Shown: positions 1 through 8,191 of the stretch, one piece after another
Numbering within the stretch: the stretch's first letter is position 1
Layout of the letters: the number at the start of each line of letters is the position of its first letter
Source of the DNA: Myxococcales bacterium
GTDB taxonomy: Bacteria > Myxococcota_A > Polyangia > Haliangiales > Haliangiaceae
DNA length: 64,000 nucleotides
NCBI GenBank assembly: GCA_016794525.1
Contig: JAEUJY010000174.1
Coordinates: 33,140-97,139 of the forward strand
Reading direction: 5' to 3'
The notes under the pieces: model-generated
Database searches by the model: none
Seen by the model: only the letters and a program-made list of their open reading frames with translations
What the model was told of the DNA's origin: nothing
Program-made: the position numbers and the translations under genes

Positions 1-724
1 TCAGCGGTTGCGCGACCCGGTAGCCGAGCACGCCGCGCTCGCCGATCAGCGGCACGATCTCGAGGCCGCCGTCGGCGCGGGTCGCGATCGCGGCGGGATC
101 GAGGCCGAGGTCGGCGGCGGTGGTGGGGCCGGCGAGCCCGACCAGCGTCTGCGCCGGCTTGGCCGCGGGCCAGCTGACGCGCACGTCGGGCAGCGCCTCG
201 GAGCCGATCACGAACAGCCGGTCGCGCTTGAAGCGGAAGCTGACCTGGCCGCCGACCACCGGCAGGCCGGCGTGGCGCTGCACGAAGCCGATCGTGCGCA
301 GGTCGCCGTCGAGGTCGTTGGCCACCAGCGCGAAGTCGCCGAGGCTGGCGCCGGGCGCGAGCAGCGCGAGGTTGGCGCCCAGCACCCGCCACGCCGCGGC
401 GGCGGCGACGGTCGGGTCGGCGACGCTGCCGACCACCAGCAGGCCGCGGCCCCAGATCCGCGACGGCACGCCGGTCGCGCGGTCCCAGGTGGCCTCGGTC
501 ATGCCGGGGAGGCCGGCGATCAGGCCGGCCCACGCCACCGCGCGCGCCGGCGGCACCGCCTGGTACGCGACGTCGACGTGATCGCGCACCGGCCTGGTGA
601 GGCCGGCGGCGGGCAGCACCTCGATCGCGCGCGCGTGGCTGGCGCGGGTGCGATCGGTCAGCGGCGTGGCGTGGGCGGCGGTGGCGCCGAGCAGCGCGAC
701 CATCCCGAGGCGGCGAGCGAGCAT
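1..724 (-). CDS. Secreted FTP-domain protein, N-terminal part (runs off left edge)
   Basis: The reading frame opens with ATG at 724 and is still open at base 1, so only about 241 N-terminal residues are visible. It begins with a signal peptide (MLARRLGMVALLGATAAHA). Around residues 140-180 it has the pattern of the FTP domain, the propeptide of fungalysin/thermolysin-type metallopeptidases: IGFVQRHAGLPVVGGQVSF followed by a basic segment. The catalytic domain, if there is one, lies outside the window, so peptidase activity is inferred from the propeptide alone. The 110 bases to the next gene hold no clear signal. Confidence 0.6.
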   Translation of the reverse strand, partial: MLARRLGMVALLGATAAHATPLTDRTRASHARAIEVLPAAGLTRPVRDHVDVAYQAVPPARAVAWAGLIAGLPGMTEATWDRATGVPSRIWGRGLLVVGSVADPTVAAAAAWRVLGANLALLAPGASLGDFALVANDLDGDLRTIGFVQRHAGLPVVGGQVSFRFKRDRLFVIGSEALPDVRVSWPAAKPAQTLVGLAGPTTAADLGLDPAAIATRADGGLEIVPLIGERGVLGYRVAQPL

Positions 725-834
725 CCGGGTATCTTGGACGAAAACCCGCGGGGTGGGTGCATCGTCGATGCTGACAGGCCAGCGCAGCGTGCGCGACCCG
801 ACACCGCAGCGGGGCCGCGGCGCGCGCTGGCTGT

Positions 835-1851
835 TCAGGCCACCAGCGCCAGCGCGTCGGCCCGGGCCGCCCGCACCGCCCGCGCCAGCGCCAGCTGGCC
901 GCGGGCGCGCACCAGGTTGTGGGCGCGCCGCGTCGGGAAGCGGGCCGGGTCCCAGCCGAAGTAGCGATCGTCGAAGGCGTCGGTGGTGAAGCGGGCCGCC
1001 AGCTCGACGCACACCGTCTCGAGGCCGACGACGATCGCCGCGCGCTCGGCGGCGTCGATCCGGTCGCCGACGACGTCGCGCCACGCGCCCAGCGCGGCGG
1101 CGAAGATCCCGAGGTCGAAGCCGACCGCGCCGGCGTCCTCGCCGCGCGGGTTGCACCACGAGCGCATCGCGTCGCCCAGCTCGAACGCCAGCGTCTGCTT
1201 GCCCAGCGTGTCGAGGTCGACCAGGCACACGCCGCGGGCGGGCGCGTCGGCGGCGAACAAGAGGTTGGAGATCTTCAGGTCGCCGTGGCAGTGGCGCAGC
1301 GGCAGCGCCGGCATCGGCGGCAGCCCGGCCGCCGCGGCCAGCACGTCGTGGCCCAGCTCGACGGCCTCGGCGACTGCGCCGCCCTCGACGCGCTCGCGCA
1401 GCCGCGCCAGGTGCGCCGCGGTGTCGTGGACGCCGGCGCGGGCGAACGCGTAGTCGTACGACAGCTCGGCGACCGCGCGGTGGAAGCGCCCGACCAGCTC
1501 GCCGCCGGCCGCGGCCAGCGCCGGCGAGGTCACCGCGTGGTGGGCCACGCCGTCGACCCAGGTCAGCGCGCGCCACACGCGATCCGCGTCGGTGATCCAC
1601 GCGGCGCCGGCGCGGGTACGGATCAGCCGCGGCGTGGTGAGGCCGGCCCGCGCCAGGTGCGCGGTGACGTGCTCGAGGTCGAGGTTGACCTCGCCGGCGA
1701 AGATCGGGTGCAGCCGCTGCACCACCGCGATCGGCGCGCCGGCGCGGCGCACCGCGTAGGTGGCGTTGATCAGCCCGCCGCTCAGCGGCTCGATGGCGTG
1801 GTCGTCGTCGTCCCAGCCCCACGCGGCGCGGACCGCGGCCGGCGCGGTCAC
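835..1851 (-). CDS. Aminoglycoside-phosphotransferase-fold small-molecule kinase
   Basis: 338 residues with an APH/homoserine-kinase-type fold. The N-lobe has LSGGLINATYAV as the nucleotide loop, and the Brenner motif HGDLKISNLLF lies near residues 189-199 (catalytic Asp191, metal-binding Asn196), followed by the second metal Asp in VDLDTL. The N-terminus (INATYAV...VQRLHPIF) resembles N-acetylhexosamine 1-kinases and related sugar or alcohol kinases; the substrate cannot be read from the sequence. The GTG start at 1851 overlaps the stop of the FKBP gene by 4 bases (GTGA), so it is the last gene of the pepQ operon. Phosphorylation of a small metabolite is a family inference. Confidence 0.75.
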   Translation of the reverse strand: MTAPAAVRAAWGWDDDDHAIEPLSGGLINATYAVRRAGAPIAVVQRLHPIFAGEVNLDLEHVTAHLARAGLTTPRLIRTRAGAAWITDADRVWRALTWVDGVAHHAVTSPALAAAGGELVGRFHRAVAELSYDYAFARAGVHDTAAHLARLRERVEGGAVAEAVELGHDVLAAAAGLPPMPALPLRHCHGDLKISNLLFAADAPARGVCLVDLDTLGKQTLAFELGDAMRSWCNPRGEDAGAVGFDLGIFAAALGAWRDVVGDRIDAAERAAIVVGLETVCVELAARFTTDAFDDRYFGWDPARFPTRRAHNLVRARGQLALARAVRAARADALALVA

Positions 1852-3191
1852 GGCGTCGGCACCAGCTTCACGGCGGGGCTCGCGGGCACGGTCGTCGTCA
1901 CCGGCGCCGTCGGCGGTTCGATCGCGAGGAGCTCGAGGTCGAAGACCAGCGGCCCCGCCGGGCGGCCGGGCTCGTGGTTGAACGCCAGCTCGACCGGCAC
2001 CCACACCCGCGCGCGATCGCCGACCACCATCTGGGTCAGCGCGTCGACCCAGCCCGGGATGAACTTGCCGACCGGCGCGTCGATGGGCACGCCGTGCGGG
2101 ATCGAGCTGTCGAACAGGTGGCCGTCGGCGGTCCAGCCCGAGAAGTTGACCTTGACCTTGTCGGCGGGCGTCGGGTGGACCTTGCCGGTGCCGGCCTTGC
2201 GGATCACCAGCCGCGCGCCGCGCGGGGTCGTGCGGGCGTCGGCGGGCGGCGCGGCCAGCTCGGCCGGCGACGGCGCCGGGGGCGGCGCCGCCTGCGGCAC
2301 CAGGTCGGTCAGCTCGAGCTCGTAGCACAGCGTGCCGCGCGGCAGCCCGGGCAGGCTCTGCTCGGTCAGGCTCGGCGGCAGCCACACCCGCCGGCGCTCG
2401 CCGACGACCATCAGCGTCAGCGCCTCCTCGATGCCGCGGAACTCGCGGAAGCCCAGCGTCGTCGTCGGCCGCTTGCGCAGCTCCGACGAGTCGAACAGGC
2501 GGCCGGTCGCGTCCCACGCCGTGTAGTGGTAGGTGACGAGATCGAAGCTGCGCGGGTGCGTGGTGCCGGTGCCGGGCTTGACCACCAGCGAGCGCAGCCC
2601 CGACGGCGTGGCCGCGGCGGTGGCCGGCGGCGCGCCGACGTCGGGCGGGGTCGGGGGCGACGGCTCGAAGCCGACCAGCTCGATCTCGTAGATCGTCGCC
2701 TCCGGCGTGCCGGTGGGCTGCCCAGGGTAGCTGAGCTCGGCCGGGATCCACACCATCGCGCGCTCGCCGACCTGCATCGACTGCACCGCGGCGGCGAAGC
2801 CGGGCGCGGTGGTCGCGAGGTTGCGCGGCAGCGCCCGCTTGCGGGCGGCGGTGGTGATGAACGTCTCGCCGTTGGGCCGCCAGCCGCTGAACTCGAGCTG
2901 GACGTTGTCGTTGCGGCCGGGGCGGCCGCCGGTGCCGGCGCGCAGCCGCTTGACCAGCACCCGCGCGGTCGGCGCCTCGACGACGCCGGTGATCACCTCG
3001 GCGTCGGCCGGCACCGGCGCCAGCGGCAGCGGCGGCTTCACCTGCGGGCGCGCGGACGGGCCGGCGTCGCCGGTCGCGGCGGCGACGCCGCCGTCGGAGC
3101 CGCCGGTGGCGGCGGGCGGCGCGGCCTTGCGCTGGCAGCCGACCAGCGCCAGCGCGAGCGCGAGCGCGGCGGTGGCGCGGGCCGCGGTCAC
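1848..3191 (-). CDS. Lipoprotein with three FKBP-type peptidyl-prolyl isomerase domains
   Basis: 447 residues. A short signal peptide ends in the lipobox ALVGC, giving a lipid-anchored Cys at about residue 18, followed by a low-complexity Ala/Gly/Pro linker. Three FKBP domains follow at roughly residues 75-170, 195-295 and 330-425. Each has the V..(F/Y)SGW...G..FDSS...(P/G)W..A...M.VG(E/D)R..VW.P..L pattern. The second and third keep FDSS, while the first has a diverged FITT, so it may be weak or non-catalytic. A periplasmic folding role is expected. The GTG start at 3191 overlaps the pepQ stop by 4 bases. Most bacterial FKBPs carry one catalytic domain, so three in tandem is unusual. Confidence 0.85.
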   Translation of the reverse strand: MTAARATAALALALALVGCQRKAAPPAATGGSDGGVAAATGDAGPSARPQVKPPLPLAPVPADAEVITGVVEAPTARVLVKRLRAGTGGRPGRNDNVQLEFSGWRPNGETFITTAARKRALPRNLATTAPGFAAAVQSMQVGERAMVWIPAELSYPGQPTGTPEATIYEIELVGFEPSPPTPPDVGAPPATAAATPSGLRSLVVKPGTGTTHPRSFDLVTYHYTAWDATGRLFDSSELRKRPTTTLGFREFRGIEEALTLMVVGERRRVWLPPSLTEQSLPGLPRGTLCYELELTDLVPQAAPPPAPSPAELAAPPADARTTPRGARLVIRKAGTGKVHPTPADKVKVNFSGWTADGHLFDSSIPHGVPIDAPVGKFIPGWVDALTQMVVGDRARVWVPVELAFNHEPGRPAGPLVFDLELLAIEPPTAPVTTTVPASPAVKLVPTP

Positions 3192-4495
3192 GCCGCCCCC
3201 CACGCGTCGCGGGTCAGGTTGCGCGCGCCGGTCGCGGTGACGACGACGTTGTCCTCGATCCGCACGCCGCCGAACGGGCGCAGCGCGGCGATCGCGGTCC
3301 AGTCGAGCAACGGCTGGCGATCGTCGGCGGCGAGCGGCGCCAGCAGCGCGTCGATCACGTAGCAGCCGGGCTCGATCGTGAACACCTGGTCGACGGCGAT
3401 CGTGCTGGTGTTGCGCAGGAAGCGGTTGTCGGCGCGCGGCGGGCGCAGCCGCATGCCGACGTCGTGGACCTGGACGCCGAGCGAGTGGCCGAGGCCGTGC
3501 GGGAACAGCGCGCGGGTGACGCCGCGCTCGACCAGCGCCGCCGGGTCGCCCTTGCCGATGCCCAGCTCGACCAGCGCCGCCGCCAGCAGGTGGTGGGCGC
3601 GATCGTGGAGCGCCTCGTACTCGGCGCCGGCGCGCACCTCGCGGCACAGCTGCTGCTGCAGGCGATCGACCTCGTCGACCAGCGCCGCGAACAGCGTCGC
3701 GCCGGCGCCGGCGCCGCGGGCCCAGGTGCGGGTGATGTCGGCGCCGTAGCCCAGGTAGCGGGCGCCGGCGTCGACCAGCAGCGAGTCGTCGATCAGCGAG
3801 GCCGCGGCGCGGCGATCGTACTGCGTGTGGTGCAGCACCGCGGCGTGGGCGCCGCGCGCGACGATGTTCTGGTACGGCGCGTCGACCTCGGCCTGATCGC
3901 TGGCGGTGAGGTAGGCGAGGTGCAGGCCGAGCTCGCTGACCTCGCGCGCCGCGAACAGCCGCGCGACGTGGCGGTGGCCGCGCACCGCGCGGGCGGTGGC
4001 CTCGGCGAGGCACGCCACCTCGTACGCGGTCTTGCGGGTGCGCAGCGCCTCGGCGGCGGCCACCACCGCCGGCGGGTTGAGCGCGACGCCGTCGACGTCG
4101 GGCACGCGCTCGCCGATCATCGCCACCCGGCCGCGCGGGAGCGCCGCCACCGCCGCCGCCAGGTCGCGGACGGTGATCACCGTAAAGCGGTCCCAGAAGA
4201 CTTCTGACTCGGCGCGCGGCGCCGACTCCCAGTAGTCGCCGGTGTCGACGCGGATCAGCCGCGGCGACGCGCTGCCGTCGACGATCACGAACGCATCCGG
4301 CTCCGGGAGCGGCAGCCAGTGCGCGAACGCCGGGGTGGTGACGGTCGGCCAGGCCTGATCGTCGAACCGGCTGCGCGGCGCCGGCTGGCCGGCGGCCAGC
4401 ACGATCGCGTCGAGCTGGTGGGTCGCGAGCAGCTCGCGGTAGCCGCGCCCGAGGGTCGCGAGGTGGTCGTCGTACAGCGCGCCGAGGTCGAGCAT
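3188..4495 (-). CDS. pepQ: Xaa-Pro dipeptidase (M24B)
   Basis: 435 residues, close to the 443 of E. coli PepQ and alignable along its whole length. It hydrolyses X-Pro dipeptides in the cytoplasm with a two-metal (Mn) site. Visible ligands are Asp242 and Asp253 in DAGARYLGYGADITRT, His in FPHGLGHSLGVQVHD, Glu in FTIEPG and Glu in FGGVRIEDN. The N-terminal creatinase-like domain includes the DYWE segment also present in PepQ. It starts at ATG 4495 and heads an overlapping operon with the triple-FKBP lipoprotein and a small-molecule kinase; the link to a prolyl isomerase may reflect a shared proline theme or chance. Confidence 0.93.
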   Translation of the reverse strand: MLDLGALYDDHLATLGRGYRELLATHQLDAIVLAAGQPAPRSRFDDQAWPTVTTPAFAHWLPLPEPDAFVIVDGSASPRLIRVDTGDYWESAPRAESEVFWDRFTVITVRDLAAAVAALPRGRVAMIGERVPDVDGVALNPPAVVAAAEALRTRKTAYEVACLAEATARAVRGHRHVARLFAAREVSELGLHLAYLTASDQAEVDAPYQNIVARGAHAAVLHHTQYDRRAAASLIDDSLLVDAGARYLGYGADITRTWARGAGAGATLFAALVDEVDRLQQQLCREVRAGAEYEALHDRAHHLLAAALVELGIGKGDPAALVERGVTRALFPHGLGHSLGVQVHDVGMRLRPPRADNRFLRNTSTIAVDQVFTIEPGCYVIDALLAPLAADDRQPLLDWTAIAALRPFGGVRIEDNVVVTATGARNLTRDAWGAA

Positions 4496-4591
4496 GCGAG
4501 GCGGGACCGTACCTCTGGGGTGATGGCGCGTCGAGGGGTCCGGCTGCTACCGTCGACAGGTGATCGACTCCATCGTCGCGGCGAGGCGCGC

Positions 4592-6205
4592 GTGAGCGAC
4601 GACGGCGTCGTCGAGCCCTTGCTGGCCGGCACTACCAGCGGCCTCACCGCGGTCGATCGCGCGCGCGGCGGCGCGGCGGCGTCGGTGCGGGTGGCGATCG
4701 CGGCCAGCGCCGGCAGCGCGATCGAGCACGTGATCGCGACGATCGGCTACCACGCGGCGCGGGCGACGCCGGACCCGGCGGCGGTGACGGCGCTCGTCGA
4801 TCGCGCGCTGCCGCACGTGGTCCTGCTCGACACGACCGTCGACGGCGCCGCCGCCGTGCTGGGGGCGTTGATCGCGCAGCGCAACCACCCGCCGGTGATC
4901 GCGATCGATCGCGGGCACGGGCCGCGCGGCGACGGCGACCGCTGGCTGGCCGCCGGCGCCGACGACTACCTGTCGATCGATCAGCTCACGCCGGCGATCG
5001 TCCGGCGGACGATCGAGTCGGCGATCGCCCGCGGCCGCGCCCGCGAGCTGCGCCAGCGCGTCAGCGAGCTCGATCGCCTCGGCGCGATCGCGACGCTGGC
5101 CGCCGGCGTCGCGCACGAGGTCAACAACCCCGCGGCCTACGTGCTGATGAACCTGACGACCTGCCTCGATCACGTCGTCGAGCTGCGCCGGGCGATGAGC
5201 GAGGACGGCCTGCCGCCGAGCGAGCTCGCGCCGCGGGTGGCGATGTTCGACGAGATGACCGAGATGCTGCAGGACAACGTCCGCGGCCTCGAGCGGATCG
5301 TCGCGATCGTCCAGGCGCTGCGCGCGTTCGCGCGGCCCGAGCCCGATCGCGTCGAGCCGATCGACGCGGCGGCGGTGTGCCGCGAGGCCTACGAGCTGCT
5401 GGGCAGCCAGCTGCGCCACCGCGCGCGGGTCGTGCTCGAGGTCGCGCCGGTGCCGACGATCGAGGCCGACGCCCGCAAGCTCACGCAGGTCGTGATCAAC
5501 CTGCTGGCCAGCGCCGCCGAGGCGATCCCGCTCGGCGAGCCCGACCACGAGATCCGGCTGCGGCTGAGCACGCGCGACGGCTGCCTCGAGCTGGTCGTGA
5601 GCGACAGCGGTCGCAAGCTGACGCCCGAGGCCCGGGCGCGGGTGTTCGAGCCGTTCTTCGCGGGGCGCGGCGGCAGCCCGACCGGCGGGCTCGGGCTGGC
5701 GACGGTGCGCGCGCTGGTCGAGCGCATGGGCGGGCGGATCACCGTCGCCGCCGGCGCGCGCGGCGTCACCGACTTCGTCGTCGTGCTGCCGACGCGGCCC
5801 GACGCCGGCGTGGCCGCGGTGCCGGTGGCGATCCCGACGCGGCCGCGCGCGCGGGTGCTGATCGTCGACGACGAGGTCGCGCTGACCCGCGCGATGCACC
5901 GCCAGCTGCGCGGCCACCACGACGTCACGATCGAGCACGACGCGCGGGCGGCGACGGCGCGCATCCTCGCCGAGAGCTACGACGTCATCCTGTGCGACGT
6001 CATGATGCCCGGCGCCGACGGCCTCGGCCTGCTCGAGTCGCTGCGCCGCGAGCGCCCCGAGCTGGTGCGGCGGCTGGTGCTGATGACGGCCGGCGTCGCC
6101 GATCCGATCCGCGAGCTGGTGGTGGCGCACGGCGGCCAGCTGATCGACAAGCCGGTCCCGATCGAGTCGCTGCTCGGGCTGATCGAGCGGGTCCGCGGCG
6201 GCTGA
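4592..6205 (+). CDS. Hybrid sensor histidine kinase / response regulator
   Basis: About 537 residues from GTG 4592; an in-frame ATG at 4523 would add 23 residues and cannot be excluded. Order: a receiver-like N-terminal domain (to about 130), then HisKA with AAGVAHEVNNP (phospho-acceptor His175), then HATPase_c (about 285-410), then a typical receiver domain (about 415-535). That receiver has VLIVDDE, phospho-acceptor Asp469 in CDVMMPG, the MTAG switch Thr and the DKP Lys. No membrane segment is visible, so the kinase is cytoplasmic. The ATP lid is odd: the N-box reads NLLASAAEA with Ser307 where the Mg-binding Asn is expected, and the G1 box is DSGRKLT. The later GGLGLATV glycine box is intact. 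Confidence 0.85.
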   Translation: MSDDGVVEPLLAGTTSGLTAVDRARGGAAASVRVAIAASAGSAIEHVIATIGYHAARATPDPAAVTALVDRALPHVVLLDTTVDGAAAVLGALIAQRNHPPVIAIDRGHGPRGDGDRWLAAGADDYLSIDQLTPAIVRRTIESAIARGRARELRQRVSELDRLGAIATLAAGVAHEVNNPAAYVLMNLTTCLDHVVELRRAMSEDGLPPSELAPRVAMFDEMTEMLQDNVRGLERIVAIVQALRAFARPEPDRVEPIDAAAVCREAYELLGSQLRHRARVVLEVAPVPTIEADARKLTQVVINLLASAAEAIPLGEPDHEIRLRLSTRDGCLELVVSDSGRKLTPEARARVFEPFFAGRGGSPTGGLGLATVRALVERMGGRITVAAGARGVTDFVVVLPTRPDAGVAAVPVAIPTRPRARVLIVDDEVALTRAMHRQLRGHHDVTIEHDARAATARILAESYDVILCDVMMPGADGLGLLESLRRERPELVRRLVLMTAGVADPIRELVVAHGGQLIDKPVPIESLLGLIERVRGG

Positions 6206-6234
6206 GCCGCGCGGTGGGGCGCCGGCGCCGACGG

Positions 6235-7200
6235 TCAGTTGATCGGCGCGGCGGCCTGGGCGCGGGCGCGCGGCGCGGCCGGCGGCGTCGCGGTGGCGGC
6301 GCGCTGGCGCGCGGCGTCGACGTCGAGCGTGCCGCGGGTCAGGAACGACAGGCGGCGCATCGCGGCGTCCTGGAGCCGGGTCGGCGTCAGCGCCAGCAGC
6401 CCGAGGATGACGTTGCCGAACCACGGCGCGACGTAGCGCGCGGCCGGGCGGCGGCGGCGGATCGCCTTGTGGATCGCGCGGGCGATCACCTCGGGGCCGA
6501 CCGCGGTGGCCTCCATGCGCTTGCGCAGCACCTCGGCCTTGGCCAGCGCGCCGGCGTAGGCGCTGTCCTGGAACTGCGCGACCGGGCTCATCGCGGTGTC
6601 GCCGAAGTTGGTGTGGATCGCGCCGGGCTCGATCAGCACGACGTCGATGCCGAAGGCGTGCAGCTCCATGCGCAGCGCGTCGGACAGCGACTCGAGCGCG
6701 TACTTGGTCGAGTTGTACGCGCCGAAGAACGGCAGCGTCATCTTCCCGCCCATGCTCGAGACGTTGATGATGCGGCCGCGGCCGCGCGCGCGCATCGCCG
6801 GCACGAACGCGCGGGTCACCGCCATCAGGCCGAAGACGTTGGTGTCGTACTGGCGGCGCAGCTCGGCGTCGCTGATCTCGGTCAGCGGGCCCGCGACGCC
6901 GAAGCCGGCGTTGTTGACCAGCACGTCGACGCCGTGGCCGTCGGTCAGGCGATCGACCTCGGCCACCGCGGCGGCGATCGACGCGGCCGACGTGACGTCG
7001 AGCGGCGTGACCGACAGCTGGCCGGGCGCGTCCTTGCGCAACGCCTCGAGCTCGGCGACCCGGCGGCCGGTGGCGATGACGTGGTAGCCGGCGGCCGCGA
7101 GGTGCAGCGCGGTCTGGCGACCGATGCCGGCGGTGGCGCCGGTGATGAGGACGACCTGGCGGGTGGTGGCGGCGGACGAGCGAGCGGTCGAGGCGGTCAT
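6235..7200 (-). CDS. Short-chain dehydrogenase/reductase
   Basis: 321 residues of the classical SDR type with an N-terminal Rossmann motif TGATAGIG, NNAG in the core, the catalytic Ser in VSSMGG and the Tyr/Lys pair in YNSTK. The Arg after the second strand (TGRR) suggests NADP(H) preference. The roughly 60-residue C-terminal extension (APWFGNVILGLLALTPTRL) is moderately hydrophobic. The start is ATG 7200 with an AGGAG site 7 bases upstream. Its promoter region carries a palindrome matching the one in front of the tetR gene at 7927, so repression by that regulator is the obvious model. The substrate is not identifiable. Confidence 0.88.
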   Translation of the reverse strand: MTASTARSSAATTRQVVLITGATAGIGRQTALHLAAAGYHVIATGRRVAELEALRKDAPGQLSVTPLDVTSAASIAAAVAEVDRLTDGHGVDVLVNNAGFGVAGPLTEISDAELRRQYDTNVFGLMAVTRAFVPAMRARGRGRIINVSSMGGKMTLPFFGAYNSTKYALESLSDALRMELHAFGIDVVLIEPGAIHTNFGDTAMSPVAQFQDSAYAGALAKAEVLRKRMEATAVGPEVIARAIHKAIRRRRPAARYVAPWFGNVILGLLALTPTRLQDAAMRRLSFLTRGTLDVDAARQRAATATPPAAPRARAQAAAPIN

Positions 7201-7263
7201 GGCGAATCTCCTGTGGCGTGACGAAGGGTTGGTGAGCCTGGAGGCTCAGGAAAGCGATGGATG

Positions 7264-7281
7264 GGAATGAATGTTCATTCC
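7264..7281. promoter_or_regulatory. TetR-type operator upstream of the SDR gene
   Basis: Inverted repeat GGAATGAA-TG-TTCATTCC with 8-base perfect arms, about 64 bases before the SDR start codon. Its 16-base core differs by one central base from the palindrome in front of the tetR gene (7936-7951). The size and half-site spacing fit a TetR-family operator. Confidence 0.75.
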
Positions 7282-7324
7282 GTCATTGGTAAAACATGAA
7301 CGATTGCGGCATCATGGATGCGCA

Positions 7325-7927
7325 TCAGGCGCGGATGGCTTCCCAGACGCACTGCTCGGCAGTGCGCCAGGCGGCCTCGTCGAGCGTCAGCTTGCACTCG
7401 CCCGCGAAGCGGACGAGGCCGATGAACGCGCCCATGACGATGCCGATCAGGACCATCGGGTCCGCGTCGCGGACCTCGCCGCGGCGCTGGGCCGCGGCCA
7501 GGAAGCCGATGCCGAACTCGCGGATGCGGGCCTCGATCGCGAGGCTGTCGGCGTCGAGGTACGAGCGGTGGTTGTGCAGCTCGAGGAACGCGAACCCGAG
7601 CGGCTCGTCGACGGCGTAGCGCGCCATCCGGTGCCACAGCGCCTTGAACTGCTCGCGCGCCACCGCGTCGACCGGGAAGTCGCGCAGCACGCGCGCCGTC
7701 AGCAGCTGCTTGTGCTGGCGGTACAGCTCGTTGACCACCGCCTCCTTCGACGCGAAGTGCCGATAGATCGTCCCCGCCCCGACCCCCGCCCGCTCCGCGA
7801 TCTCCGGCACCGTCGTCCCATGGAAGCCCCGCTCCACGAACAGCTCGAGCGCCGCCCCCAGCACCGCTTCCCGCTTGTCCCCCACCGCTCGGCGGGGCGC
7901 GCGCTGCTGCTCTTCCTGGGCTCGCAT
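7325..7927 (-). CDS. TetR/AcrR-family transcriptional regulator
   Basis: 200 residues. The N-terminal helix-turn-helix runs from about residue 18 to 65 (AALELFVERGFHGTTVPEIAERAGVG, then GTIYRHFASKEAV), and the C-terminal ligand/dimer domain has no recognisable specificity. The ATG at 7927 lies 8 bases from a palindromic operator that also covers its predicted -10 box, so autorepression is likely. The same site occurs before the SDR gene downstream. Regulator, operators and enzyme therefore look like a small inducer-responsive unit. Confidence 0.92.
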   Translation of the reverse strand: MRAQEEQQRAPRRAVGDKREAVLGAALELFVERGFHGTTVPEIAERAGVGAGTIYRHFASKEAVVNELYRQHKQLLTARVLRDFPVDAVAREQFKALWHRMARYAVDEPLGFAFLELHNHRSYLDADSLAIEARIREFGIGFLAAAQRRGEVRDADPMVLIGIVMGAFIGLVRFAGECKLTLDEAAWRTAEQCVWEAIRA

Positions 7928-7935
7928 CAGTGACG

Positions 7936-7951
7936 GAATGAATATTCATTC
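7936..7951. promoter_or_regulatory. TetR-type operator upstream of the tetR gene
   Basis: Perfect 16-base palindrome GAATGAATATTCATTC, overlapping the predicted -10 box of the tetR promoter. It is identical to the core of the 7264-7281 site except for one central base. Confidence 0.78.
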
Positions 7952-7967
7952 TCGCCCAAAAGCGCAA
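7939..7967 (-). promoter_or_regulatory. Predicted promoter of the tetR gene
   Basis: On the minus strand TTGCGC is followed after 17 bases by TATTCA, which lies inside the operator palindrome. Transcription would start only a few bases before the ATG at 7927, giving a very short leader. Read by eye only. Confidence 0.4.
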
Positions 7968-7970
7968 GTG

Positions 7971-8191
7971 GGGACAGGATCCTATCCTCCAACATGCTGC
8001 AATCAATAGTTAAAATAGCCCCCGTGCGTCGCAGAAAGGGACGCTTTTCACCAACCCAAGCATCGAGAACTCTGGGGGAATAATCCCAAGCGATCTCGGG
8101 CTATTAGGAGCTGAGAAGTGTCCCTTCTCGCGACGCACGGCGCTGAAAATTCTTAGCTATTCCGAGGTGATGAGGGGGTAGATCCTGTCCC
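7971..8191. repeat. Nested inverted-repeat element, REPIN- or MITE-like
   Basis: Three concentric inverted repeats bound a stretch visibly less GC-rich than its surroundings. The outer arms are GGGACAGGATC at 7971-7981 and GATCCTGTCCC at 8181-8191. A middle pair of 24-base imperfect arms lies at 8023-8046 and 8116-8139 (CGTGCGTCGC...GGGAC against its complement). A further match is AATAGCCC at 8014-8021 with GGGCTATT at 8098-8105. No transposase is encoded. The right end overlaps the last codons of the DUF4091 gene. A large RNA or DNA hairpin acting as terminator is the alternative. Confidence 0.5.

Noticed and set aside
6218..6229. GGCGCCGGCGCC between convergent genes
   Set aside because: A self-complementary 12-mer of only G and C without a loop is common by chance here.
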